64,000 nt of DNA, from contig NC_089183.1 in assembly GCF_947507565.1 (NCBI RefSeq), positions 2,976,001 to 3,040,000 of the forward strand, in the 5' to 3' direction. Under the pieces are notes generated by a model. It was not told the origin of the DNA. It searched no databases and saw only the letters and a program-made list of their open reading frames with translations. A program made the position numbers and the translations under genes. The stretch is from Oscarella lobularis. Lineage: Eukaryota; Porifera; Homoscleromorpha; Homosclerophorida; Oscarellidae. Below are positions 54,401 through 64,000 of the stretch, in pieces. How positions within the stretch are numbered: the first letter of the stretch is position 1; each line of letters opens with the position of its first letter.

Positions 54401-55142
54401 CTAAAGGCTAAGTGACTGGGCAAAATTCACGAGAGGCTGCCTATCATTTTGAGAGTTCGAGCGGAAGCAGGAAGCACTATATCTCGTCAAGTAGCAGAGC
54501 GCCGTTAGAACTATCGATAAAACGAACAGAGTCGCGTTGGAAGTCATAACGCTAAGACAGAGCCAGGAGAATGTGACAGAAGGCGACAACACGAGGAAAA
54601 ACTCCTTGAAATACGTCGTTCCCCATAAGACGGCAGCGACGAGCGAGACACCGATGTTCAGTGCCCAGCACACGCCGACGACATTGCGAGCCTATAAGCA
54701 AACAAACTGATAATAACCCGAGCTGCCTATGTATTATTATTAGCCTTCGTCTTTGCGCCGACTTCTTTCGTCGATTCCGCGTATAACGTCAACAGACACG
54801 CGAACATGCCAATCTAAAAATTAATTGAATCAGCGTTAATTAAATTAATTAATTAAATAAATAAAATTGGCTTCTTTTTTAGTGTACCAAAGCGACGACT
54901 AAGACGGGCGAAGCGAGTCCTTCGGAAACGGAGTAGTCGTTCCAGGAAGAATCGTCGTCGAGGTCGTAATGTTTGATGATGGCGCCTTTCGCCATCAATA
55001 GCATCACGGTGACGACGACGCTGAAGAGAGAGATGGCGTCTGTGAGCGCTAGAAGCGTTGCGACGACGATCGACTTAGGAATGCGGGTCGGAGCGTCGAT
55101 AGCGCGACGCTCGTCGATCGAGGACACTTCGGGATCTTCCAT
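54401..55142 (-). CDS. Four-TM protein, family P member 9
   Basis: Exons 54888-55142, 54745-54813, 54401-54691; 204 residues from MEDPEVSSIDERRAIDAPTR. An upstream in-frame ATG (55250) would add 36 charged residues with no counterpart in paralogues. Exon 3 starts ARNVVGVCWALNIG. The last exon is short with a reduced tail (NDRQPLVNFAQ). GC donor is GCTAAT. Confidence 0.74.
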
Positions 55143-55274
55143 TAGGGCTTGGTATCCTAGTCTAGAAGGGTGGAAGCGTCGAGGCTCCTCTTGCAGGCGA
55201 CGAATCGCTCGTCCTTTGTCTTCGTCGATCCGGGAAACGTCCGTAGTCACGCCCCGCTGCAGCGGATTACATAG

Positions 55275-55280
55275 CCACGT
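55275..55280. promoter_or_regulatory. E-box CACGTG upstream of P9
   Basis: AGCCACGTGCTAAAT, 25 bp upstream of the distal ATG and 133 bp upstream of the preferred one. Confidence 0.45.
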
Positions 55281-55390
55281 GCTAAATCATGAAGTGGAGG
55301 AGCGAGAAAAAAAACAAACGCACAAACCCAAGTCTACAACAAGCTACTAAGCAGAAAAAGTCGCCGGTGTCACTTCACTTTTCTACCTAC

Positions 55391-56063
55391 TCATGATATT
55401 GGTGCATAGGTCGTTGTTTCAGTGTAAGCCTGGTTCCACGGGTAAGTGCCGCAACAGAGACTATACCTCGTCGCAAAGCAAAGTACTGTCAGCGCGATGG
55501 AATAAAAGAACAGAATAACGAGGCAAATCATGACAATAGGAAAGAAGATCGTTGGCGGATTGATCATGGGTTTGCTGACAAATGCTCCAAAATACGAAAT
55601 ACCCCAAAAGATGGCAGCGACAAAGGACACTCCAATGCAAATTGCCCAAAGCACGCCAACGCCAGTGCGAGTCTACACATTCAAATATTTAAGTAATTAA
55701 TTAATTAATTTCCTGTGGCAAAAAGAACTGGCCTTTAGTTTGATTCTCAAGAGCATGTTGGCTTGATTGGCGCTCATCGTCAGCGCGCACGCCGCAGTAG
55801 CTACCTACATAAATATACTGTAGCCAGAGAACGCATACGTTGGTAGTAGGAGTGCCTACCAAACCGGCGATCAGTGCTGGTATCGCAAAGCCTTCTATCA
55901 TTTCAATGTTGACGTTATCGTCACCGCCGGCAGTGGACATCATCGCTATAGACGCGACGGTGAAGCTCGTAAGAATAATCGCATCAATGAGGGCTAAAAT
56001 CGTGAGGCCTTCGATGCGACGAAGTTTGCGTGGGTCGACCGATTCGAAGGAAGGCTCGTTCAT
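55391..56063 (-). CDS. Four-TM protein, family P member 10
   Basis: Exons 55860-56063, 55733-55804, 55391-55672; 185 residues. First of a subgroup (P10-P13) with N-terminus MxExxFESVDPRKLRRI, a 24-codon exon 2 rich in Ala/Lys (AACALTMSANQANMLL), exon 3 starting TRTGVGVLWAICIG, and a short tail CCGTYPWNQAY with TTTYAP at the end. Loop 1 is short and acidic (GGDDNVNIEM). Confidence 0.76.
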
Positions 56064-56149
56064 CGTCGTTGGCCCTGCGACCCCCGGAAGTTGGTGGAAT
56101 GTTCGGGATATGGGTTCTCCTCGTCACGGAAATGACTATATAACATAGC

Positions 56150-56155
56150 CACGTG
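56150..56155. promoter_or_regulatory. E-box CACGTG upstream of P10
   Basis: AGCCACGTGCTCCAGG, 87 bp before the P10 start, preceded by the short string ATATAACAT that also precedes the P11 site. Confidence 0.5.
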
Positions 56156-56253
56156 CTCCAGGTCATGAACATATAAAAGAAAAAACACACGCACAAACTA
56201 AAGCCTACAACAAGCTGCTAAGCAGAAAAAGTCGCCGGTGTCACTTCACTTTT

Positions 56254-56952
56254 CTAACTACTCATGATATTGAATTGAGGCGGTGCATAGGTCGTTGTTT
56301 CAGCGTAAGCGTGATTCCATGGATAAGTGCCGCAACAGAGACTATACCTCGTCGCAAAGCAAAGTACTGTCAGCGCGATGGAATAAAAGAACAGAACAAT
56401 GAGGCAAATCATGACAATGGGAAAGAAGATGAATGGCGCCGTGAACGAGGGTTCAATGACAAATACTAGAAAGTACGAAATACCCCAACAGAAGGCAGCG
56501 AAAAAAGACACTCCAATGCAAATTGCCCAAAGCACGCCAACAACAGTGCGAGTCTACACATTTTAATAAAATATTTATTTGAATCCCCTATGGCAAAAAG
56601 AACTGGCCTTTAGTTTGGTCCTCAAGAGAATGCCGGCTCTTTCGGCTTTCTTTGCCAGCGCGCACGCTGCAGCAGCCAACTACATAAATATATTACTCTA
56701 ACTATATAACGTATGAATTCTTACATTCATAGTACTTACAAAACCGGCGATCAGCGCTGGTGTCGCAAAGCCTTCGATGATACCAAACAGTTTGTCGCCA
56801 CCGCCTGTGTCGCCGTGACGAATTGACAGCATCGCCATAGAGGCGACGGTTAGGCTCATAAGAACAATCACATCGATAAGGGCTAAAATCGTGAGGACTT
56901 CGATGCGACGAAGCTTTCGCGGGTCGACCGACTCGAAGGAAAGCTCTTTCAT
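56254..56952 (-). CDS. Four-TM protein, family P member 11
   Basis: Exons 56740-56952, 56608-56679, 56254-56553; 194 residues. Start MKELSFESVDPRKLRRIE. Exon 2 is LAAAACALAKKAERAGILL. Nearly identical in exon 3 to P12 (VFVIEPSFTAPFIFFPIVM), indicating very recent duplication or conversion. Tail ends APPQFNIMSS. Confidence 0.77.
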
Positions 56953-57090
56953 CGTCGTGGCTCTGTGGAACGTCGGAATCCGGGCTCTCCTTGTCACCCA
57001 TGGGAATTTCACTTTCAAACTAGTTACTAGTCTGAAAGTGAAGTTCCCCTGCTTGGAGATGTAGTACTTTAGCACTACATATAACACTGC

Positions 57091-57096
57091 CACGTG
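57091..57096. promoter_or_regulatory. E-box CACGTG upstream of P11
   Basis: TGCCACGTGCTCC, 138 bp before the P11 start. A further copy (GCCACGTGCTCCGATG) at about 57256 stands before no start codon and may be left from a lost gene. Confidence 0.45.
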
Positions 57097-57341
57097 CTCC
57101 AAATAATCGGCGAATTCCGAACTGTGACTACCAAATAAATGGTTCACTTCTAAGGCAACGGCAACAACGTAGACATTGAGAACAGACTCGCATGCTATCT
57201 ATACAACAAACGCAACTATTTCAACGCCGGTAAGTCGTCTGTTCCGGCACATAGCCACGTGCTCCGATGCAAGAAAAAAAACTAAAGTCTACAACACGCT
57301 GCTAAGCAGACAAGTCGCCGGTGTCACTTCACCTTTTCTAG

Positions 57342-58026
57342 CTACTCATGATATTGAGGAGGTGCATAGGTCGTTGTTTCAGTGTGAGCGTGGTTCCATG
57401 GATAAGCACCGCAACAGAGACTATACCTCGTCCCAAAGCAAAGTACTGTCAGCGCGATGGAATAAAAGAACAGAACAACGAGGCAAATCATGACAATGAG
57501 AAAGAAGACGAATGGCGCCGTGAACGAGGGTTCAATGACAAATACTAGAAAGTACGAAATACCCCAACAGATGGCAGCGACGAAAGACACTCCAATATTA
57601 ATTGCCCAGAGCACGCCAACGACAGTACGAGTCTACACATTTCAATAAAATATTTAGATCCCGCAATGGAAAAAAGAACTGGCCTTTAGTTTGGTCCTCA
57701 AGAGAATGCCGGATCTTTCGGCGCTCTTTGCCAGCGCGCACGCTGCCATAGCCATCTACATAAAACGCACTGTAGCTAGGTTTACGTTCGTAGTACAGTA
57801 CACTTACCAAACCGGCGATCAGTGCTGGTGTCGCAATGCCTTCGATTCTACCTATCGGTTCAATGTCGACGTCACTGTGACTGTCATCGTCGAGAGTGGG
57901 CATCATCGCCATAGACGCGACGGTGAAGCTCGTAAGAACAATCGCCTCAACGAGGGCTAAAATCGTGAGGCCTCCGATGCGGCGAAGTTTGCGTGGGTCG
58001 ACCGATTCGAAGAAAAGCTCGTTCAT
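57342..58026 (-). CDS. Four-TM protein, family P member 12
   Basis: Exons 57808-58026, 57684-57755, 57342-57632; 193 residues. Start MNELFFESVDPRKLRRIG. Loop 1 carries LDDDSHSDVDIEP. Exon 2 MAMAACALAKSAERSGILL. Exon 3 almost the same as in P11, with tail APPQYHE. No CACGTG directly upstream. Confidence 0.77.
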
Positions 58027-58229
58027 CGTGGCCCTGCGACCCGCGGAAGTAGATAGGAAAATACGGGCTCTCCCTTCCACGCGCGTGGAAATTCACTTAA
58101 TTAATACGCGGACGTGACGCAAACAGTTATTAAATAGAACGAAAAGACGATTAGTGTGGCTAACACTGGCTACGCATGCCATGCAGCAGGAAGTTGTCTG
58201 TCCTCATCATCACACTGTGTACGTCACTG

Positions 58230-58440
58230 CATCTTAGGAGGTGGCGGCGATGATCCGTTTGGGAATGGGGGTCAGAGCGTCGACCGGACGACACGTCGCT
58301 CTGCGATCAAGGGCACTTCCATCATATCAGTTGAGAGCTGGGAATGTCTACGTCAGCAATCACGTGTTTCCGAGAGATGCAAGAAAAAAACACATGGACA
58401 CGCTAAAGCCTACAAGCTACAAAAAGAGTCACCTGTCACT
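58230..58440 (-). pseudogene. Relic of a family P first exon and promoter
   Basis: 58245-58340 resembles the 5' end of exon 1 of P9 read on the minus strand (ATGGGGGTCAGAGCGTCGA against ATGCGGGTCGGAGCGTCGA) but has no usable start or TM1. A CACGTGTTTCC E-box variant lies at about 58361. Marks a deleted array member. Confidence 0.5.
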
Positions 58441-58457
58441 TGCACTTTTCTAGCTAC

Positions 58458-59119
58458 TCATGGTATTGAGGCGTAGGTTGTTGTTTGATAAGTGACGCGA
58501 CGCATGCTGTACCTTGTTCCAAAGCAAAGTACTGTCAGCAAGACTGAATGAAAGAACAGAACCACGAGGCAACCCATGACGATGGGAAAAAAGATGAATG
58601 GCACGGCGGTCGAGGGGTGAAGAAGAAATGCTTGATAATACGTAATACCCCAAAGGACGGCAGCGACAAAAGACACTCCAATACAAATAGCCCAAAGCAC
58701 GCCAACGGTCCTGCGAATCTACACATTTCAATACACCAAGCAATCTCCTAAGGCTTTTTTTGACTGGCCTTTAATTTGGCGGTCAAGAGAATGCCGGCCC
58801 TTTCGGCGCTCGCTGTCATCTTGCACGCTACGGTAGCTATCTACATAAATAAATTAATAAAAATATAATGTACTTACGTTTACAGTTCGCACTGTGCACC
58901 TACCACACTAGCGACCAGCGCTGGTGCTGCATAGCCGTCAAGAACTGCTATGGAACGATTAATATCAGGATCGTCATCGTCATTGTCAGCTGACAGAATC
59001 GCCATAGATGTCACGGTTAGGCTCATAAGAGCAACCACGTCAATGAAGACTAAAATTGTGAAGCCGTGGATGTGACGAAGTTTTCGTGCGTCGACCGATT
59101 CAAGCAACGGTTCGTTCAT
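58458..59119 (-). CDS. Four-TM protein, family P member 13
   Basis: Exons 58904-59119, 58769-58840, 58458-58718; 182 residues. Start MNEPLLESVDARKLRHI. Loop 1 is strongly acidic (ADNDDDDPDINRS). Exon 2 is IATVACKMTASAERAGILL; exon 3 starts IRRTVGVLWAICIG. The Cys pair after TM4 is replaced by RYSMRRVTYQ, the only member without any Cys there. The site equivalent to the E-box reads CACGCG. Confidence 0.75.
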
Positions 59120-59284
59120 CTTCGTGGCCCTGCGACCTCTTTTTGCGACCCGGAAGTGGATATGGGTTCTCTTAGTCACGCGAAATTCGTCACTTTCACT
59201 ATGTGTACACAAACGAAAAGACAATTAGTGTGGCTAATACTGGCTACGCACAGCATGCAGCAGGAAGTTGTCTGTCCTCATCAT

Positions 59285-60123
59285 TCACTGCGTCTTAGGA
59301 AGTGGCACCTGTGCAAAACTCATCATAGGCTGTGGAGCGATCGAGACTCCTGGCGGCGGCGGAGCAATGACAGTCGGGGGGTAATAGACTTCTCCCGTCT
59401 CGGTGGCGTAGAACACCTGATAATCGCCCGAGCTCGGGCAGCAGCAGCTGCACGAGCTATACCCCGTCGCATAGCAGATCACCGTCAGGACGATCGACCA
59501 AACGAATAGAACTAAGTTGGAAACCATGGCAACGAGAAAGAGGACAATTGGCGTCGTGAAAGACGGATATAGGAGAAACGCTTGGAAATAGATTGTCCCC
59601 CAAATGATGGCCGAAACGAGTGAAAGTCCGATGTTAATTGCCCAGATCACGCCCACGCCGTTGCGCACCTAAAGGCACAGTAGGAGTAATTTTAATTTTG
59701 TATATGTTAAGTTAATGCCTGCCTTCGTTTTCGCGTCCGCGCAGCTCGTCAGTTCCGCGCACAACGTCAGAAGGCAGGCAAGAATACCAACCTAATTGGA
59801 TTAGCTCGTGAGAAAACCACTAAGTCTTGGCAACGAGAAATGGCTACCAAAGCGACGAATAGAGCGGGCGAAGCGAGGCCTTCGATGAAGGACAAGCCGT
59901 AGGAGTCCAAGTCGAAGTCGTCGTCGTAGTCGCTATGACGCCCTTCGACATTGCCTTTCGACATCCACGTCATCACGGCGACGACCGAGCCGAATAGAAG
60001 GAGCGCGTCGACGAGCGCTAGTATCGTTACGGCGACTACCGACTTGGGAATGCGATTCGGAGCGCCCGAAGCGCGACGAGCAGTCGGACGCTCTTCGACC
60101 ATCAACGGCACTTGTCCTTCCAT
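59285..60123 (-). CDS. Four-TM protein, family P member 14
   Basis: Exons 59848-60123, 59723-59791, 59285-59668; 242 residues. Start MEGQVPLMVEERP; an upstream in-frame ATG at 60228 would add 35 residues. N-terminus has ARRASGAPNRIP as in P1-P4, whereas TM3/TM4 resemble P8 and P10, so it is intermediate between subgroups. After TM4: YSSCSCCCPSSGDYQVFY and a tail with IAPPPPG and MMSFAQ. Confidence 0.77.
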
Positions 60124-60162
60124 GGGGGAGAATATCGCGGGGATGTGGGCTACGTCAGTGAC

Positions 60163-60168
60163 CACGTG
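60163..60168. promoter_or_regulatory. E-box CACGTG upstream of P14
   Basis: GACCACGTGTTCGG, 40 bp before the preferred P14 start. Confidence 0.45.
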
Positions 60169-60255
60169 TTCGGAGAGCAGCCAATAACATGCAGGCACGA
60201 GACATGGAACAGACAATACAAAGCGCAAAAAAAACAGTCGGTTACGCCCACTTTT

Positions 60256-60949
60256 CTACTTTGTCTGAGACGATGCGTAATAGGTTCCACTCCCAGTCGT
60301 GTAATTCGTTAGTTGGCGTTTCCAAGGATAGGCGTTGCAGCAGAGACTATACTTCGTTGCAAAGCAGAACGCCGTCAGCACGATCGAGTAAAAGAACAGA
60401 GCCAATAGGCAAACCATGACAACGGGAAACAGAATCCTCGGCAATGTAAACGAGGGAGCATAGAAAAAAATTTGCAAATACACAATGCCCCACAAGACGG
60501 TCGCGATAAGGGATATTCCAATATTAATCGCCCAAAGCACGCCAACGGCAGTGCGGACCTACATTAATTTCTTTTATTTATTGCTCAGTAACCCTATTCC
60601 AAAGACTGGCCTTCAGCTTGGTGTTCAAGATGCGGGCTCGTTCGGCGTGTGACGTCAGAGCGCACGCGATGGCGGCAATCTACAGTAACGTGACGTCACG
60701 AGTAGTACCAATCGCTCGTATTCGTACTAATGCGGCGATTAGAGGTGGTGCACCAAAGGCTTGTGCAATAGATATCGCGGTTCTATCATCGTCGTGGGAA
60801 TCATGATCTTTAATTTTGAACAGCATCGCCACGGACGTGACGGTCGTTCCGACGAGAATGACCACGTCGATGAAGGCTAGAATGCTGACGACGACGATGC
60901 GACGAATCACTCGCGCGTTTAGTGATTCTGCGGAGAGGGGCTCGTCCAT
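60256..60949 (-). CDS. Four-TM protein, family P member 15
   Basis: Exons 60728-60949, 60611-60679, 60256-60558; 197 residues. Start [18 protein letters not shown]. Loop 1 acidic/His ([12 protein letters not shown]). Exon 2 is 23 codons ([19 protein letters not shown]). Exon 3 begins [14 protein letters not shown]; tail has a Thr/Tyr/Gly stretch ([13 protein letters not shown]). Last array member; its start codon is 56 bp from the sulfatase start on the other strand. Confidence 0.76.
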
Positions 60950-61005
60950 GGGCGGTGCCGTGTAGGTGTTTCTCACGTGCCTACAGTAGTACGGGTTCTC
61001 CTAAT
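60950..61005. promoter_or_regulatory. 56-bp bidirectional promoter with E-box, P15 / sulfatase
   Basis: The whole gap between the two divergent start codons. It contains CACGTGC at 60974-60980. No TATA box. If both genes use it, 5' UTRs must be very short or overlap the other gene. Confidence 0.6.
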
Positions 61006-63283
61006 ATGGGGTGGCCGGTTCTCCTGTCTTTTCTGTCTCTCGCTTCATCGTTCTGGCTGTGCAATGGGGTCCAAGAGCATCCCAACATTCTGTTTCTAAT
61101 GACAGATCAGCATCGAAGCGACGTTCTCGGCGTCGCGGGAAATCCGGTCGCGATAACGCCCAATCTCGATCGCCTCGCAAAGGAAGGCGTCGTAAGCGCG
61201 CGTGTTGTTTCTTTGCAGAGAAACAAAGACTCGAATTCAATCTTTTACAGCGTTTCACGAGCGCTTACAGCTCGACGCCGACGTGCACTCCAGCGAGAGC
61301 CGCTCTACTAACGGGACTCAAACCGTGGAACCACGGAATGCTCGGGTAAAGACAGAATAATCGTCGATAGGGTTTTCTGTGTGGGAGTGGTCCAGGAATG
61401 TTATTGTTTCTCTCTCTCTCTCTCTGTAGTTACGGAAACATAGCAAAGGCCTATGCCTATGAAATGCCCGTTGCGTTATCTGAAGCCGGCTATACGACGC
61501 AGAGCATTGGAAAGGACCATTTCGGTTGGAATCGGACGGATAACGGAGGAATACCTCACGGCTATCAGGTAAAAATTTTCCCTTGATACCAAACGCTAAT
61601 ATCTGGTCTCTTATTTATTAGGAAACTTCGCTGTACGATGGTCTTCCTGGAGAATTTGACGACTATGATCAATGGTTTAATAGGAATGATCCGCATGCCA
61701 ACCCTATGGTCAGATCCTCAATGATGAGTGGCAATAACTATAATTGTCTCCTTAGGCAACTGGGCTGACTTTTAACGATTATCGCGGACGAGCTTACGCT
61801 CTGCCTGAGTATTATCATCCCACGGCGTGGGTTGGACGCAATGCAGTCGAATTCGTGTCCACGTACAATCTGACGAAACCGTTTATGCTGAAAGTAAAGC
61901 TTTTAAAAAATTATTTGATTATGAAATGGCGTTCTGTTTCTATGGGAATTTATTTAGGTGTCCTTTCATCGACCTCACAGTCCGTACGATCCGCCTCAGA
62001 GAATCATGGACTTATACAAGTGAGACTACCAGAGCTGGGGGAGAAAAATCATATCTATAGTTGACTTTGGCGTATTTTAGTCAATCAAATATGCCTGATC
62101 CATACACAGGTATATCACGTCCTTCACCACACAGAACTCTAACTCTATGCCTATAGGCTCAAATTGGGATGAACGCTACGCGTTGAAATTTTCAGGGGAA
62201 CCTGATCCAGGCATTTGGTGTGGTGACGTCGGAATAGATACAGTAAGGAATAATCCCTTATTAGAGACTATCAATATCATTACCCGGTGTAGGTTAAACA
62301 CTCTCGAGTAGCGTACTACGGCAGTGTTACGTTCGTCGACGAGTGGATAGGACTCATTCTGGGTTCACTGGAAGATCGCGGATGGCTCGAAAAAACTCTA
62401 GTTAGTAATGTCTACAGCAAATTCAATTAAAATGTCTATATAATTAAATCTTGTAGATCCTTTTCTCAGCTGATCACGGTGATATGATAGGAGACCACTA
62501 TCACTTTCGTAAAGGGTAAATAAACTCATGTTAATCGAGTCCGTGATTCAAAGTCCTCAATGACTAGGTATCCCTATGAAGGTTCGGCTCACATTCCCAT
62601 GCTCATACGTTGGCCCGATGCGCTGACGGAAAGTCGCGGTGGAAAAATTGCCGTTTCGAGAGGAATCACGTGCGAAGTACCCGTCGAAATTCGAGACATA
62701 TTTCCAACGTTTTTAGACGTAAATAAGAAGCGTGGATATTTTATATGTTAGTCCTGGTGTCGTAGGTTGCGGGTGTGAAGCCAGCGCAGCAGCTCAATGG
62801 GCAGAGTCTGCTCGATCTTCTTCAAGGGTCAAAGTCTGGTTCGTCGTGGCGAGAGTGGATTGATTTGGAACATGACATTTGCTACAACGTGACTAATCAC
62901 TGGAACGCTTTAACTGATGGACACACGAAGGCAAGTCACTGGATAAAGTACGGCAGTTATTTGATTCTATGTCTTTGGGGCACCGTACTACAGTACATAT
63001 TCGAAGCTTATTTTCCTGACGAGCAGTTATTTGACTTGGATAACGATCCTCATGTAAGGCATCAGTCCGTTCAATAGAGAAATTTACCTAAAAAATTCGT
63101 TAGGAAATGAAGAATTTGGCTGGGGATCCGAAATGGCAGAGCGCTCTCGTGATGTGGCGCTCTCGACTGATCAAACAATTTCAAGAGGAGGGTCGGGGTC
63201 CCGATTGGGTGTCATCAGACGGGACGAAACTCGTTCAGCGTACAAAGGGTCAACTGTATTCCCCTAAGTATCCAAAAAGCTAA
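61006..63283 (+). CDS. Sulfatase with formylglycine site (secreted/lysosomal)
   Basis: Arylsulfatase-type hydrolase of sulfate esters. Fourteen exons in phase: 61006-61191, 61251-61345, 61430-61568, 61622-61708, 61756-61893, 61958-62019, 62081-62109, 62157-62242, 62293-62400, 62457-62515, 62568-62718, 62766-62930, 62994-63053, 63104-63283; 514 residues. Signal peptide ([20 protein letters not shown]), metal-binding start [13 protein letters not shown], active site [11 protein letters not shown] in which Cys is converted to formylglycine, then [16 protein letters not shown] and the second metal motif [10 protein letters not shown]. The C-terminal [10 protein letters not shown] and [11 protein letters not shown] are usual for the S1 family. 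Intron 12 (62931-62993) starts with GC and is 63 nt, in frame and without stops, so retention would add 21 residues. Confidence 0.93.
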
Positions 63284-63505
63284 GGCAGAGTGCTACATGT
63301 TGGGACAGAGAGATAATGCATTTTTTATGATGCCGCTGCTTTTGCTGATGTCGCTGACTTGAAGTCGTTTTTCCAGCGCTTGTAAAAAATCATTTTTCAA
63401 GATTCAAGATTGAGGCCGCAGAGTAGCGTGAAAGCATTAAGTAGCTGTTCATTATACTATGGTAACTTGCTAATAGGAGACTCCTGGACCCGTGTATGTT
63501 CGTTG

Positions 63506-63853
63506 TCAGACAACGCGCCCTGCGTGCACTGCGTCTGATACTCCAGACGCGGCACGCCTGGCGTGATAAGGAAGACACGGAGGCCCAATCTTTTCTACTG
63601 AGACGGAGGTGGACAATTTGAATGATATGATAAAGGGGTTGTTTTGGAAAGAATTATCATGCAATCGCTGAGGCACATCGATTATCGTTAAAAGAATTCT
63701 AATCTCCAGCTCAGATGCGAGCTCTTCCTCGCTGCCTTTTTCGCCGTGATAGGTCATTGGGTCAATCTCTTCTCCCGGGTACACATCTACAAGGTACTTT
63801 CGTCTACATGCTTGATCGCAGCTTCGTGCTTTTTTCTCCAAGATCAGCAGCAA
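63506..63853 (-). CDS. Unidentified minus-strand coding candidate, partial
   Basis: Open frame of about 115 codons ending at a TGA (63506) with protein-like composition (YLVDVYPGEEIDPMTYHGEK, EEELASELEIRILL). It convergently follows the sulfatase. The upstream exon was not identified and may lie beyond the right edge. No domain recognised. Confidence 0.35.
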   Translation of the reverse strand: MLLILEKKARSCDQACRRKYLVDVYPGEEIDPMTYHGEKGSEEELASELEIRILLTIIDVPQRLHDNSFQNNPFIISFKLSTSVSVEKIGPPCLPYHARRAASGVSDAVHAGRVV

Positions 63854-64000
63854 CTTCGATCAAAAATCAAATCTTTTCACGAGCCAGAGGGCCTTTGACT
63901 TGATTCAGGCTGAGGCGAACTAGGAGGCGGATCGTGAACTCATCGCATTAACTTAATCAAAAGAGAACTGCGCAACGGCGCATAAACAGCATGCAAATCG

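Noticed and set aside
46489-60949. Assignment of family P to tetraspanins or claudins
   Set aside because: No CCG motif with large Cys-rich loop, and no WxxGLWxxC claudin signature; loop 1 mostly lacks Cys.

Overview
Organism. The window is animal nuclear DNA. Genes are densely packed and cut by very short introns (mostly about 40-65 nt). Neighbours include a laminin-type LamN/LE protein, LDL-receptor class A (LDLa) membrane proteins, a VWDE-like matrix protein, CARD/Death-domain adaptors, a two-domain SUEL (rhamnose-binding) lectin, a CREC calcium-binding protein, a phosphoethanolamine N-methyltransferase, a THUMPD2-like methyltransferase and an FGly-type sulfatase. Together with tandem-array expansion of small membrane proteins this suggests an early-branching invertebrate, most plausibly a sponge with a compact genome such as a homoscleromorph. 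That assignment is inference; no ribosomal or mitochondrial marker is present.

Layout. 0-5.5 kb: 5' half of a VWDE-like gene (minus, runs off the left edge), a CREC gene and a PMT2-type methyltransferase (both plus). 5.5-7.8 kb: no resolved gene. 7.8-10.7 kb: four intronless four-TM genes (minus). 11-15.6 kb: tandem CARD/Death-domain genes (plus), head to head with the last four-TM gene across a duplicated promoter. 16.2-18.3 kb: a 1-kb non-coding tandem duplication. 18.4-21.6 kb: poorly resolved, with one strong promoter and weak gene candidates. 21.6-25.7 kb: THUMPD2-like gene and a secreted LamN plus LE-repeat protein, same strand, 59 bp apart. 26.3-35.2 kb: five type-I LDLa membrane proteins in tandem (minus) plus a pseudogene block. 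35.3-36 kb: part of a secreted-type gene. 36.2-40.7 kb: repeats, a long inverted repeat, a small three-exon gene of unknown function and a 5'-truncated copy of the next gene. 40.8-44.9 kb: a 24-exon glycoside-hydrolase-like gene with one in-frame stop, head to head with a SUEL lectin gene (45.1-46.3 kb). 46.5-60.9 kb: fifteen tandem paralogues of a second four-TM family, nearly all with three exons and a conserved GC-AG intron. 61.0-63.3 kb: a 14-exon sulfatase sharing a 56-bp promoter with the last array member. 63.5 kb to the end: an unidentified minus-strand reading frame.

How it fits together. The window is dominated by birth-and-death of cell-surface and signalling families: two unrelated four-TM families, LDLa receptors and CARD/Death adaptors, each with decayed or chimeric members among intact ones. 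Exons of the LDLa and CARD/Death genes are almost all phase 1-1, which suits shuffling, skipping and duplication. CACGTG E-boxes sit just upstream of most members of the second four-TM family and in the promoter shared with the sulfatase. GC-AG introns are unusually common: 14 in the array and at least 6 in three other genes. Exon boundaries below were derived by eye from splice dinucleotides, reading-frame phase and family resemblance; no transcript or database search was available.
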